From the NCBI RefSeq assembly GCF_015207705.1, contig NZ_JADEWI010000057.1:1-40639 (forward strand): a DNA stretch of 40,639 bases. Direction: 5' to 3'. Below are positions 18,465 to 27,938 of this stretch, in pieces. The DNA comes from Nostoc sp. LEGE 06077 (lineage in GTDB: Bacteria; Cyanobacteriota; Cyanobacteriia; Cyanobacteriales; Nostocaceae). Numbering within the stretch: position 1 is the first letter of the stretch; each line of letters starts with the position of its first letter. The position numbers and the translations under genes are program-made. The notes below the pieces were generated by a model that saw only the letters and a list, made by a program, of their open reading frames with translations, was not told where the DNA came from and did no database searches.

Positions 18465-19694
18465 CTATATGCAGACTTCTGCATAACATTGAGACATAAA
18501 CAACCCTTTAAATTCCCAATTAAAAACATCTTTAACTCTCTTTTTCCCAGCCTCACCCATCCTTAATCTCAATTTTGGATCTGCAACCAAAGACATCATT
18601 GCTTGAGCGATGTCTTGTACTGCTTGTTCTGGTGTATTTGCCGGAATTTTAAAACCAGTTTCTTCCGTTACCTGAAGTGCTGGCCCTCCTAAATTTAAGC
18701 AAATCACGGGTAAACCTACGGACATAGCTTCTAAACATACTAATCCCCCAGAGTCATGTAAGCTTGGGTGAACGAGTACTTGAGAGTCTCTTATTTTACT
18801 TATAGTTTCATCACGGGACAAACTACTCCAAAATTTTACTTTTTGATCAATGCCTAGTTCTTGGGTGATCTTTTCCAAGTGTTTTCGCGCCGATCCCTCT
18901 CCTACAACCCAATACTCAGAATTACATATATTTGCTTTTGCAAATGCTAATAGTCCTAGATGAAATCCTTTCCAATGCAACAGTCTACCAACACTGATAA
19001 ACCTGATAATAGATTGATGAGATGGAGCTTTATCTGTAAAACTCGCTAATTCTTCCGGCGATATACCCAGCTGAGAATATATTTGAACATTTTTTGCCCC
19101 TAAGTATTGCAGCCTTTTAACTGTATCCTCAGTTGTCGCCCAAGCCAGAATACTGCGTTGTGCTGTTAAGCGGACAAAAGGATCACACTCTCCTATGAAG
19201 CAAGCTGTGTTTCTAATAAATTCATATACTTTGCTGCGAAAATTCAAACTTGTCCAAAAATTTTTGGGAGTTAATTCTCCTCCGCCAACAGGCCCCCAGA
19301 CAAAAGGAATTGGTAATAAACAAAGAAAACTTGGACTAGTATATTTGACGTAGGTGACATGATGCACAAGGTCAAAACCAATTTTATGATGGAGCGATCG
19401 CCCAATAAAATAAGCTTTAATTTGCCATAGATAGTAGTGAATATATACCCATTTTTGGGTGAATTTTCCCTTCTGACTCCAATCTATAATTAAACCAAAA
19501 GGATCTAAATAAACAAAGTTGAGATTGGGTTGTGAATTGCGTACTAATTCGGCTTCAATGGCTGGGCGGTGACAGTTAGAAGTTAAAACCCATATCTGAT
19601 GATATTTGCTAATTTCTCTCACAAAATTCCAACCTACTCCTGGTTCAGAACCTTGCCTTGGTTCACAGGCGTATGCAGAAATCAGAATTTTCAT
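18465..19694 (-). CDS. GT4-type glycosyltransferase (copy 2 of type B)
   Basis: This 409-residue GT-B glycosyltransferase starts MKILISAYACEPRQGSEPGV, a signature of a cyanobacterial GT4 subgroup. WGPVGGGE lies near residue 141, and the donor-binding region contains SVGRLLHWKGF and HDSGGLVCLEAMSVGLPVIC. An ATG two codons upstream (19698-19700) is also possible; the paralogue at 22472-23728 begins at the equivalent of the ATG used here. It is strongly similar to that paralogue throughout. A 163-base gap separates it from the next GT4 gene. Confidence 0.88.
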   Translation of the reverse strand: MKILISAYACEPRQGSEPGVGWNFVREISKYHQIWVLTSNCHRPAIEAELVRNSQPNLNFVYLDPFGLIIDWSQKGKFTQKWVYIHYYLWQIKAYFIGRSLHHKIGFDLVHHVTYVKYTSPSFLCLLPIPFVWGPVGGGELTPKNFWTSLNFRSKVYEFIRNTACFIGECDPFVRLTAQRSILAWATTEDTVKRLQYLGAKNVQIYSQLGISPEELASFTDKAPSHQSIIRFISVGRLLHWKGFHLGLLAFAKANICNSEYWVVGEGSARKHLEKITQELGIDQKVKFWSSLSRDETISKIRDSQVLVHPSLHDSGGLVCLEAMSVGLPVICLNLGGPALQVTEETGFKIPANTPEQAVQDIAQAMMSLVADPKLRLRMGEAGKKRVKDVFNWEFKGLFMSQCYAEVCI

Positions 19695-19825
19695 AATCAT
19701 GAAGTTGTATAGAGCATTTGTTCAGTATGAATAGTTTTTTTAAAAGTGAAGTTTAGGAATATTTCATGAAATTAAATTAGAAAAATATCTCATAAATAAA
19801 TTTCTTCAATATTCAGACGAATTAC

Positions 19826-21139
19826 TTATTGTCCAGAGTCAATTTCCATATTTAAAAGTTGGGGATAACGTTTGTATATTTGCATTGCGGCCAAACCAAT
19901 ACCATACATTGTCCATAACCAAATACCGCCTGTAGGGCCTTCAATAATCACTTCAAATGATGTGACAGTCATACTAGCTACCCAATAAGTCAGTAAAGTT
20001 AAAAATATACCGGCCCATTTTGTCTGTCCCTTTTTTCGGCACTGCAAATATTTAGCTAGTATGCTACCAGCCCAACTTAGTTGAACCAGTAACCAAAGAA
20101 CAAAACCAGGAACACCAGTACGAGAGAGTACCGTAATATGTCCATTATGAGGACTACGCACAATACCCCCACCTACTGGGTCAAAACCAGTACCTGCTCC
20201 CAAGTTGAACCCAAAACCTCGTCCAGTCCAAAAATGCTCGGAGATAGTACTTTTAATTAAATAAGTCCACCATTCTAAGCGATACTCTTTTGAACCTTGT
20301 CTATCGTTATTATCAATAAAAATGCTTAAAACTTTGTTGATTAATGGTTGAAATATTTCTGGGTTGATAATTACAACCAATAAAATAATCAAAATTGTAA
20401 TAGTTACTATGCGCCAAATTTTACTACTTTTATACTTAGCAAGCCCAACTATAAGAAAAGCATTGAGAAAAGCAAGTGTTCCAGAACGATTTGCATTTAG
20501 AGCTACTACACCCAAGTTGACAAAAAACATGAAAGTAAATAATAATGGTTGAAAATCTAGCAAACTAGACCCAACAAAAAAGGCAGTAATTCCTGATAAA
20601 TGAGTCATGGTATCGGCTGGTTTGAGTCCAATAATTCTCGCTCCAGCGCCAGGCAAACTAGGTAATGGTATTGTTCTGGAGATTAACCATAAAAATGGAA
20701 TTAAAATAACAAAAATTTTACAAAAACGCTCATATTGATTAACCATAAATAAAAATCTTTGTGGTTTACCAAGTAGTAACGTTGCAACTATCAGAGCAAA
20801 AAATATGTAATACCATAATGCAGCATCGCGTATGCAGTCTAAGCCATATATAGGAAAATAAGGTATGGTATTAAGGCAACACCACACCATAAATGTAATT
20901 AACAACCAAGCTTGAGGTAGCTTGAGAAGTTTTGGTATTGACTTGTTTATACTTAAAGTGAACAATCCAAACACAAGAGTAATTTCCCCAATATAGGCAG
21001 GAGCTACTCCAACGTAAGAAAATCCTCTACCAAACAGAGCATATCCTAGAAGCACCCAACTATACCAGTGGAGAAATTTATCGGCTATTGTAGACTTTTC
21101 TGTATCACTTTTAAGAAAAATGCTTGTCTTGTTGAGCAT
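19826..21139 (-). CDS. O-antigen ligase / Wzy-like polysaccharide polymerase
   Basis: The 437-residue integral membrane protein has about ten to twelve hydrophobic helices and a large loop before the C-terminal helices. The Wzy_C/O-antigen-ligase type signature RSPHNGHITVLSRTGVPGF (about residues 327-345) is present; the histidine in HNGH and the arginine are typical functional positions. Such proteins polymerise lipid-linked repeat units on the outer face of the plasma membrane, or ligate chains to a carrier. With a Wzx-like flippase in the same locus, the polymerase role is the more likely. It lies exactly between the two A/B glycosyltransferase pairs. Confidence 0.85.
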   Translation of the reverse strand: MLNKTSIFLKSDTEKSTIADKFLHWYSWVLLGYALFGRGFSYVGVAPAYIGEITLVFGLFTLSINKSIPKLLKLPQAWLLITFMVWCCLNTIPYFPIYGLDCIRDAALWYYIFFALIVATLLLGKPQRFLFMVNQYERFCKIFVILIPFLWLISRTIPLPSLPGAGARIIGLKPADTMTHLSGITAFFVGSSLLDFQPLLFTFMFFVNLGVVALNANRSGTLAFLNAFLIVGLAKYKSSKIWRIVTITILIILLVVIINPEIFQPLINKVLSIFIDNNDRQGSKEYRLEWWTYLIKSTISEHFWTGRGFGFNLGAGTGFDPVGGGIVRSPHNGHITVLSRTGVPGFVLWLLVQLSWAGSILAKYLQCRKKGQTKWAGIFLTLLTYWVASMTVTSFEVIIEGPTGGIWLWTMYGIGLAAMQIYKRYPQLLNMEIDSGQ

Positions 21140-21281
21140 AGAATGATGTAATTATTATTTTGTAATTATAAAGAATTTAAATATTAAGATAAATTCAATA
21201 GAAGGTATATTATTCAATGCAATATTAAATAGGGGTTTCTAAACTAAAAAAAACAGGAATTTGTCTATCATTTTAGATTAA

Positions 21282-22460
21282 TCAAATTTTTAACAGACGA
21301 CGATTAGCAGCTAACTCATAAATTGCTATCATTCGATGATAGTTCTGTTGGGCTGTGTACTTAGATTCAAATTCATTTCTAGCTTCTTGACGCATTTGAG
21401 CTAGTACTGCTTGATTAGCAATAGCCCACTGTACTTTAGTGGCTAAATCTTCTGGGTTTCCTGGTGAGAAAAGCAATCCAGTACGGCCTGAGTCTACTAA
21501 TTCTGCGATCGCTCCAATATTAGCAGCAATTACTGGCGTACCCTTAGCAAATGCCTCAACCGCTACTCGGCCAAAAGTTTCATACCATTTGGAAGGAAAA
21601 ACTACAAACATCGCTTCTCCCATCAATTTATGCACTTCAGACATTGGTTTACGCCCTAGCCATTCTACATTGGGTAATCTTTTGACTGATTCCACCACCT
21701 GATCTGCTAAAGGCCCTTCCCCAATAATTTTCAAAGGAACTTTCCCTTCCAGATAATTCCAAGCAGTCAGTAAAGTATCCAATCCTTTTTCTACAGAGAG
21801 TCTTCCAACAAACAGAGCATAACCACCAGCACCATCTCCAATCCCAGGATCAGGATGTACAAAGTTAGGTTTGACTACAATTTTTTCGGCTGGGAAGCCT
21901 CCGGTAATAAATTTTTGTCGTGCAAACTCAGTTAAAGAAATGTATACATCTACCATTTCCAGCCAAGTACGCATGGCCCGATGAGCAGTTAACATACTGG
22001 CTACAGCGATCGTTGCTGGACGGTTTTCTCGATAGCAACCATGCAAAACCCCAGGATAAGGGACAAACTTCCCCATACAATCTTCGCAGACTAGGCCATC
22101 ACGGAAAAATAAGCCATTGGGACACAATAGGCGATAGTTTCGCAGAGTTTGGACTACAGGTACTCCTGCTGATTTAGCTGCATAGTGAACAGAAGGAGAA
22201 ATTAAGGGGAAAAAATTCTGAATATGAACAATGTCACAGTTTGATCGCTGAAGTTTTTGTTTGACTATGTTGTATGATTCTTGAGACCAGATAGATCTCA
22301 ATGCCATTGGGACAGCGCCAATAGATGGAACTCGATCATTGTGTTCTTGATACACATCAACGACATTACCCATTTCTCGTAAGAGTTTTTCTTCAGCCTC
22401 ACGAGATTCATCTTCGCCGCCACGAATTTGATAGTTGTTATGAATACTGAGAATATGCAT
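21282..22460 (-). CDS. GT4-type glycosyltransferase (copy 1 of type A)
   Basis: This 392-residue GT-B transferase has the same layout as the protein at 17126-18301: HNNYQIRGGEDES at the start, DIVHIQNFFPLISPSVHYAA near 76, the cysteine cluster CPNGLFFRDGLVCEDCMG, LFVGRLSVEKG and ETFGRVAVEAFAKGTPVIAA (E-x7-E). The start codon lies 11 bases after the stop of the type B gene upstream, so the two are translationally close-coupled. It shares the histidine- and cysteine-rich motifs with its paralogue, suggesting related donor or acceptor use, but many substitutions show that the duplication is old. Confidence 0.88.
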   Translation of the reverse strand: MHILSIHNNYQIRGGEDESREAEEKLLREMGNVVDVYQEHNDRVPSIGAVPMALRSIWSQESYNIVKQKLQRSNCDIVHIQNFFPLISPSVHYAAKSAGVPVVQTLRNYRLLCPNGLFFRDGLVCEDCMGKFVPYPGVLHGCYRENRPATIAVASMLTAHRAMRTWLEMVDVYISLTEFARQKFITGGFPAEKIVVKPNFVHPDPGIGDGAGGYALFVGRLSVEKGLDTLLTAWNYLEGKVPLKIIGEGPLADQVVESVKRLPNVEWLGRKPMSEVHKLMGEAMFVVFPSKWYETFGRVAVEAFAKGTPVIAANIGAIAELVDSGRTGLLFSPGNPEDLATKVQWAIANQAVLAQMRQEARNEFESKYTAQQNYHRMIAIYELAANRRLLKI

Positions 22461-22471
22461 AATTTAGGAAT

Positions 22472-23728
22472 TCAATGCTGAATCGCACTTGAAGATGTCA
22501 AACTCTCTGGAGAATTCAAAATTTCTTCGTAAGTTTGAGCTAGAATCTGACCTTTCGCCTCCCAAGAAAAGTTTTCCCTTGCCAACTTGCGAGCCAAGTT
22601 TCCCATCCGCAAACGTAATTCGGCATTCTGAGCCAAACAACTCATGGCCGCTGCTAAGTCATTTACAGTTTGTTCGGGAGTATGAGCAGAAACCTTAAAA
22701 CCTGTATCTTCTGTCACCTGCAAAGCAGGTCCTCCTAAATCAAGACAAATCACTGGTCTACCTGCTGCCATTGCTTCCATACAAACAAATCCACCTGACT
22801 CATGTAAACTCGGATGAACTAGCACATGAGATTCTCCTAATAATTGAAAAATTTTCTCTCTTGGCAGCTTACCCCAAAACTTAACTTGCTGCGTAATACC
22901 CAATTTTTCCACCAGAGCTTGCAGATATTTAAGTTCTGGCCCATCTCCAATAATCCAATATTCAGCATCTGTTAGATTTGCTTGGGCGAAAGCTCTCAAA
23001 CCTAAATAAAACCCTTTCCAGTGCAACAATCTACCAATACTTATAAATATCACTGGGGAAGTTTTGGGTACTAAGGATTGAGCAAGGCACTCTATCTCCT
23101 GTTGGGGTAAACCTATAGGAGAAAAAACCTTTACATTGTCAGCACCTAAATTTTTCAATCTTCTTGCTGTATCCTGAGTCATACCCCAGGCGAGAATGCT
23201 TCTCTTGGCTGTAAGACGCACAAAAGGGTCGTGTTCTCTAGTCCAGCGCATCAAGTTTCTTAATAGTTCGTAAGTTTTGCCCCGCAAATGGAAATGTTGC
23301 CAAAAAGCATTTGGTGCTGATTCTCCGCCCCCAACTGGCCCCCAGATGAAAGGAATTGGTAACAAAGATAAAAAGCTGGGATAATTATACGTCACATAAG
23401 ATACATGGTGAATAACATCAAAAGCAATATTATTATGTAGTTTTCGTCCCACAAAATATGCTTGTATTTGCCACAGATAATAATGCAAATAGATGATTAG
23501 TCCAGAACCTTTTTTCCAGTGTTCAGCCCCAGGTAAATCAAAATAGATAAATTCTAATTCAGGTATTGATTCTTGTTTGATTTCAGCTTCAATAAACGGA
23601 TAGTTATCTTTACGGGTTAAAACCCAGACTTGATGTTTTTTTGCTAGTTCGTTAATTGTATTCCAGCCGATACCAGGATCGGAACCCATGTGTGGTCTAC
23701 ATGCGTAGGCAGACACAAGAACTTTCAT
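22472..23728 (-). CDS. GT4-type glycosyltransferase (copy 1 of type B)
   Basis: This 418-residue GT-B glycosyltransferase starts MKVLVSAYACRPHMGSDPGI and is the paralogue of the 18465-19694 gene: WGPVGGGES near 138, ISIGRLLHWKGFYLGLRAF near 230, HESGGFVCMEAMAAGRPVIC near 315. GGGGAG about ten bases upstream supports the ATG. It forms a tight pair with the type A gene that follows after 11 bases. The sugar transferred cannot be read from the sequence. Confidence 0.88.
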   Translation of the reverse strand: MKVLVSAYACRPHMGSDPGIGWNTINELAKKHQVWVLTRKDNYPFIEAEIKQESIPELEFIYFDLPGAEHWKKGSGLIIYLHYYLWQIQAYFVGRKLHNNIAFDVIHHVSYVTYNYPSFLSLLPIPFIWGPVGGGESAPNAFWQHFHLRGKTYELLRNLMRWTREHDPFVRLTAKRSILAWGMTQDTARRLKNLGADNVKVFSPIGLPQQEIECLAQSLVPKTSPVIFISIGRLLHWKGFYLGLRAFAQANLTDAEYWIIGDGPELKYLQALVEKLGITQQVKFWGKLPREKIFQLLGESHVLVHPSLHESGGFVCMEAMAAGRPVICLDLGGPALQVTEDTGFKVSAHTPEQTVNDLAAAMSCLAQNAELRLRMGNLARKLARENFSWEAKGQILAQTYEEILNSPESLTSSSAIQH

Positions 23729-23828
23729 GAATTAATGACTCCCCTGAGAAAATTTTTGCATCTTGTTAATTGACTATTGTTTTATTTATGGAGAGTAATA
23801 TCAATTACTACCTTTACAGGATGTCCAG

Positions 23829-24641
23829 TTAGGAAAAAATTTCTACAAACAATTTACGGCTAGCTTTTCTGATGCTTTGGAGCAATTGTTGTCGTTGATT
23901 TAAACGGTAAAAACCACGAACTGAGTAATCAACCTTAATATCGTGTTTTTGAAACAAATCAACTACCGCTTCTTCTAACCACTTACCTCTAACAATTCCC
24001 GTTAAACTATAGGGAATAATAAATTTATTTTGGCGATTAAAGTAATCAAGACTTTGGCAGTAAAATTTATCTGCTTCCTTACTAGCTCTAATCGAACCCC
24101 AGCGTTCAAATTCCCAACCAGACTCTTCTGGTTTTAAATAAAACCTCAATCTATCTTTGACCCAAATACCAGCCTGTAAACTAATGCGATAGTTACATTT
24201 TTGTCGCAACTCCCAAAGTAAAGGGTATTTAGATAACTTTTGGTATGGTTCGTTTCTATTACCAACAATTTCCATTAATCGAATATGGGAACACTCTTCA
24301 TGCTCCATAATTTGGAGAAAATCATTAATCAGATCTGTATTGACATAATCATTGATAAAATAATCTTCTTGTAAATAAAGTACATACTTTGTCTTAATTT
24401 TGTCTAAACAACGAATTAAGCAATCACTCCAACTTAATTTAGTGCTTGGTTTATCTAGCCCAATTTGCGAACACTGAATATTTAACCCTGGATAAGAAAA
24501 GGTTTTTGTCTCCGTATTGAGAATAATAGGATATGGACAATTTGGCCAATAAATAGAAAAAAGCTGGAAAAAAGGCTGCCAGCAATCTTCAAAACTGTCT
24601 GTACTATTTACTAAAATTGTTAGCTGTGAAAGATTATTCAT
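23829..24641 (-). CDS. putative GT-A-like glycosyltransferase (270 aa)
   Basis: I do not recognise a firmly named family. The soluble protein has an N-terminal Rossmann-like region (LTILVNSTDSFEDCWQPFFQ), then SWSDCLIRCLDKIKTKYVLYLQEDYFI (about residues 70-96). LQEDYF looks like the acidic metal/nucleotide-sugar motif of GT-A enzymes. HIRLMEIVGNRN and SLQAGIWVKDRL follow. Position inside the polysaccharide locus, with about 100-base gaps on each side, supports a transferase role. Alternatives are a non-catalytic accessory protein of the same fold. Confidence 0.65.
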   Translation of the reverse strand: MNNLSQLTILVNSTDSFEDCWQPFFQLFSIYWPNCPYPIILNTETKTFSYPGLNIQCSQIGLDKPSTKLSWSDCLIRCLDKIKTKYVLYLQEDYFINDYVNTDLINDFLQIMEHEECSHIRLMEIVGNRNEPYQKLSKYPLLWELRQKCNYRISLQAGIWVKDRLRFYLKPEESGWEFERWGSIRASKEADKFYCQSLDYFNRQNKFIIPYSLTGIVRGKWLEEAVVDLFQKHDIKVDYSVRGFYRLNQRQQLLQSIRKASRKLFVEIFS

Positions 24642-24742
24642 AAGTAAGCTTACTAGTTTTTGCAGATTTAGCTAAATATTGAAATTTAAAAAAATTGGTA
24701 ATTTAGATTAAAATAATCTTAGTGAAAATATTATGTTATTAT

Positions 24743-25882
24743 TTAGGAGAAATCATTTATAACTCCTTTATATATTTCCTCTAAAGCCTTTGTCTGTTTA
24801 TCAAGGTTAAAAAGACCTTCAACTCTTTGCCGACCATTATGACTAAATCTTTGCCAGAGTTCATTATTCTTGGATAGGTGCAAAATGTAGTCAGCCAAGC
24901 TATGAACATCGCGTTCAGCAGCTAAGAAGCCAGTTTTCTGGTGTGATACTGCTTCAGGAATTCCACCACTAGCAAAGCTAACTACTGGTAAACCCATAGC
25001 TTGAGCTTCAGCAAAAACTATTCCAAAACTTTCACAATCACCAGACTCTGCTCTAATACTAGGAACACAGAATATTTTTGCTACTTGCATCCAATGTTTA
25101 ACCACCTCTGACGGTTGAGATCCTAGAAAACGATAGTTTTTTAGTGATGACTTGGCTAAATTTTCCAAGGAATTGCGAAGAATACCGTCACCAATGACTA
25201 CCAAACTTATTTCAGGTTTTGTTGCCTGTACTCTCTCCATAGCTTTTATCAAGTACTCACAGCCTTTCTTCTCAACTAGCCGACCAACAAAAAGCACAAT
25301 CGGCTCACGATTAACCATTGGCGAAGGTTTAAAGAGTTCTGTATCAACTCCGATGTAATGCACCAATATCTTTTCAGGTGGAAAACCTTGGTGAACAAGC
25401 TCTGATTTTAGAAACTCGGATACAGTAATAAACAATTCTGTGTCTTGTTTGAGTTCTTCTCGGCGTTTTAGATAAACTCTACTACTAATCGATTCACGCC
25501 TAGCATACTCATCCTTCATAGTAGCATCAAGACCATGAAAGGTAACAACCATAGGTAAATTTAAAGCTTTTATCAATGGGAGAGCTAAGGCTCCACAAAC
25601 TCCAAAATGAGCATGAAGTAAAACAGGGTTCAGTTTTTTAATTTGGTGATATAACTTTGGTGAAAAACCAGATAACTTAAAAATAATTTCCTGTACAGAG
25701 CCAACTAAACTACCTTGATTAATAACGAAACTACGTTCTGTAGGTAGTGTTAAACCTTTAACCGACCTTGCGCCCACATAATGAGGAGTGAAATTACATA
25801 AACTCTCTCCTTGAGAACGTATAAAAGTTTCAGATTTAGGCAGTAGGCGACCAGTAAATATGATCAGGTTGGGATTAAGCAT
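24743..25882 (-). CDS. GT4-type glycosyltransferase
   Basis: This 379-residue GT-B protein has a classic GT4 pattern: FTGRLLPKSETFIRSQ at the start, LLHAHFGVCGALALPL and VVTFHGLDAT around 90-120, HYIGVDTELFKPSP around 175-190, LFVGRLVEKKGCEYLIKAME in the donor domain, and FGIVFAEAQAMGLPVVSFASGGIPEAV (E-x7-E region). It belongs to a different subgroup from the two duplicated types. The gene begins 16 bases after the upstream GT2 stop codon, so the two are likely cotranscribed. Confidence 0.9.
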   Translation of the reverse strand: MLNPNLIIFTGRLLPKSETFIRSQGESLCNFTPHYVGARSVKGLTLPTERSFVINQGSLVGSVQEIIFKLSGFSPKLYHQIKKLNPVLLHAHFGVCGALALPLIKALNLPMVVTFHGLDATMKDEYARRESISSRVYLKRREELKQDTELFITVSEFLKSELVHQGFPPEKILVHYIGVDTELFKPSPMVNREPIVLFVGRLVEKKGCEYLIKAMERVQATKPEISLVVIGDGILRNSLENLAKSSLKNYRFLGSQPSEVVKHWMQVAKIFCVPSIRAESGDCESFGIVFAEAQAMGLPVVSFASGGIPEAVSHQKTGFLAAERDVHSLADYILHLSKNNELWQRFSHNGRQRVEGLFNLDKQTKALEEIYKGVINDFS

Positions 25883-25898
25883 GATATTAAAATACTAT

Positions 25899-26831
25899 TT
25901 ACTTTGTTAACGATGATAGATAGTAATATACTGCTCTTGAGTAAATATTAATTTTGTCTAAGATTGAATTGGAATCTAAATACATTCTAATACCCTGAAT
26001 ATTTACTATATCAGTATTACCACTGCTCCAGTTCATATATATTGCGAAAGAAAGCAACTTGTTAGCAAATTTTTCAAATTGCGGCAATTCTTGTCTTATC
26101 CACTTACCAGTGAATAAATATTCCCTAGCTTTCATGTGTAATTTGTCTTTTCTTAGCGTAGCTGCATTGTTATCGTGTATCCGCTGGTATGTTAAATTTT
26201 TATGCAGCATAAATCCTTTTTCAAGTGCTACAGCCATAAACTTGACATAATAGTCACTGGCTGTAATTTCCTTGCTGGTAGGCATAGGAAGAATTTGCTC
26301 TAATAGTGATCTTCTAAAAGATAAAGCAGACGAAGTAGGAATGTAAGGTGGAATACGGCCTGATTTAATTTTTGCTCGAAAATCACTTTCACCAAAGATA
26401 AAATTTTTTGCCGTAGTTATATTTAGATAATTACCTTTTTTATCAGTTAATTGTAAACTATGGAAACACCAACCAATTTGTTTATAAGACTTAAAAATAT
26501 TAACAATTTCTTCTACTTTGTTGGGAAGAAAAATATCATCAGAATCTAAAAAACAAATAATTTCGCCTTTGCTAATAGCAAAAGCAATGTTATAAACAGA
26601 CGGTTGTCCACCATTTTCTTTAAAAATAGGAATTATTTTATCACCATAACCTTTAATGATTTCTCTTGAATTATCTTGAGAACCATCATCTACAACTATA
26701 ATTTCAATATTTGTGTATGTTTGATTAAGAGCGCTATCTATTGCCTGATTAATAAAGCGATCATAATTATAATTACCTATTACAATGCTAACTAAAGGGT
26801 AATTGTCATCTACACATATTTGTCCTTTCAT
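25899..26831 (-). CDS. GT2 family glycosyltransferase
   Basis: The 310-residue GT-A fold inverting transferase shows VSIVIGNYNYDRFINQAIDS, EIIVVDDGSQDNS (about residue 45) and the metal-binding acidic motif in GEIICFLDSDDIFLP (about 95-100). The C-terminal part contains a helix-rich acceptor region (TASDYYVKFMAVALEKG). No membrane segments are present. The ATG at 26829-26831 is preferred over a GTG two codons earlier. It would add one sugar of the repeat unit at the inner face of the plasma membrane. Confidence 0.88.
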   Translation of the reverse strand: MKGQICVDDNYPLVSIVIGNYNYDRFINQAIDSALNQTYTNIEIIVVDDGSQDNSREIIKGYGDKIIPIFKENGGQPSVYNIAFAISKGEIICFLDSDDIFLPNKVEEIVNIFKSYKQIGWCFHSLQLTDKKGNYLNITTAKNFIFGESDFRAKIKSGRIPPYIPTSSALSFRRSLLEQILPMPTSKEITASDYYVKFMAVALEKGFMLHKNLTYQRIHDNNAATLRKDKLHMKAREYLFTGKWIRQELPQFEKFANKLLSFAIYMNWSSGNTDIVNIQGIRMYLDSNSILDKINIYSRAVYYYLSSLTK

Positions 26832-26891
26832 ATTCACTATATTTTTTTAAATTAGAAGTTTTTGTATTTTTAAATATATTTATGATTAGAC

Positions 26892-27824
26892 CTAATCTCT
26901 TCGTGAAACACCACCAAAATAAAGCCGTATTTTTTCAATGATAACTACATATCTAATGAAAAATACTACAGCAGTAAATTGTTTTTTTTTGCGAATTGTA
27001 TCTAATTTTTTATTTTTCCAGATTCTGTAAAAAATTCTAAAAGGTGGAATGAAATTACTTAATAAATCTTTAGTCATTTCAACCCTTGAAGGATGTTGTC
27101 TCATCATTAAATCATGCTTGCCACCAATAAAACGAGCCATACGTTTATAAAGTTGGGCATAAGAGTTTCTTGCAGGATGTTTTACACAAACATCATCTGC
27201 ATAAATTTGTTGATAACCAGCTTGAAAAACTCGTTTACCCCATTGGCTATCGCCACCAGATTTTAATTCTTCATCAAACACCCCGACTTTATCTATTACA
27301 TGCTTGAAAGTGAAAAGATTTGCAGTTACTCCAAAATGTTTGTCCTTTACATTTAATTCTTGATCGAAAGGAAATTCAATACTTTCGTAAAGCTCTACTG
27401 GAGTTAATCGATCTGTATTTTTGAAAAAAAAGTCTATCCGACCAGCTACTAATCCACAATTAGCCGTATTTAAAAGATTACTTACACCTTTCTCAATCCA
27501 ATCTGAGGTAGGAATACAATCTGAATCAGTAAAAGCAATAATTTTTCCTTTAGCTATTGATATTCCTTTGTTACGCGCTGCATAAGAACCAGGTCGAGCT
27601 TCACAAGTAGCTTGCACTTGCTTAAATGGACAAATCGCATCTTTTATACTCTCTTCAGAACCATTATCAATTACTACTACTTCATATAATTCTTGAGGAT
27701 AGGTTTGCTTTTCTAAAGCTTTCAAACAAATTATTAATCGTTCAGTATCATTGAAAACAGGAATTAATACTGATACAAAAGGAATTGATAAGTGAGATGT
27801 ATTAAGGATACTATCTTTTTCCAT
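26892..27824 (-). CDS. GT2 family glycosyltransferase
   Basis: The 310-residue GT-A fold protein has VSVLIPVFNDTERLIICLKA near the start, YEVVVIDNGSEESI (about 48) and the acidic motif in KIIAFTDSDCIPTSDWIEKG (about 95-105). The region GGDSQWGKRVFQAGYQQIYADD corresponds to the typical acceptor/catalytic ED-type block, here with D in GGDSQW. A basic C-terminal tail might associate with the membrane. It follows the GT4 gene at 27939 by 114 bases. Confidence 0.88.
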   Translation of the reverse strand: MEKDSILNTSHLSIPFVSVLIPVFNDTERLIICLKALEKQTYPQELYEVVVIDNGSEESIKDAICPFKQVQATCEARPGSYAARNKGISIAKGKIIAFTDSDCIPTSDWIEKGVSNLLNTANCGLVAGRIDFFFKNTDRLTPVELYESIEFPFDQELNVKDKHFGVTANLFTFKHVIDKVGVFDEELKSGGDSQWGKRVFQAGYQQIYADDVCVKHPARNSYAQLYKRMARFIGGKHDLMMRQHPSRVEMTKDLLSNFIPPFRIFYRIWKNKKLDTIRKKKQFTAVVFFIRYVVIIEKIRLYFGGVSRRD

Positions 27825-27938
27825 ATCGCTCTTGATGGAGTTTTGGCTAATTTATACCCAGGCATATCAACGTCATTATCATTCAAAAATCAGATATGAT
27901 GACTAATTTATTTTTAATCGGTACTTAACAACAAAATT

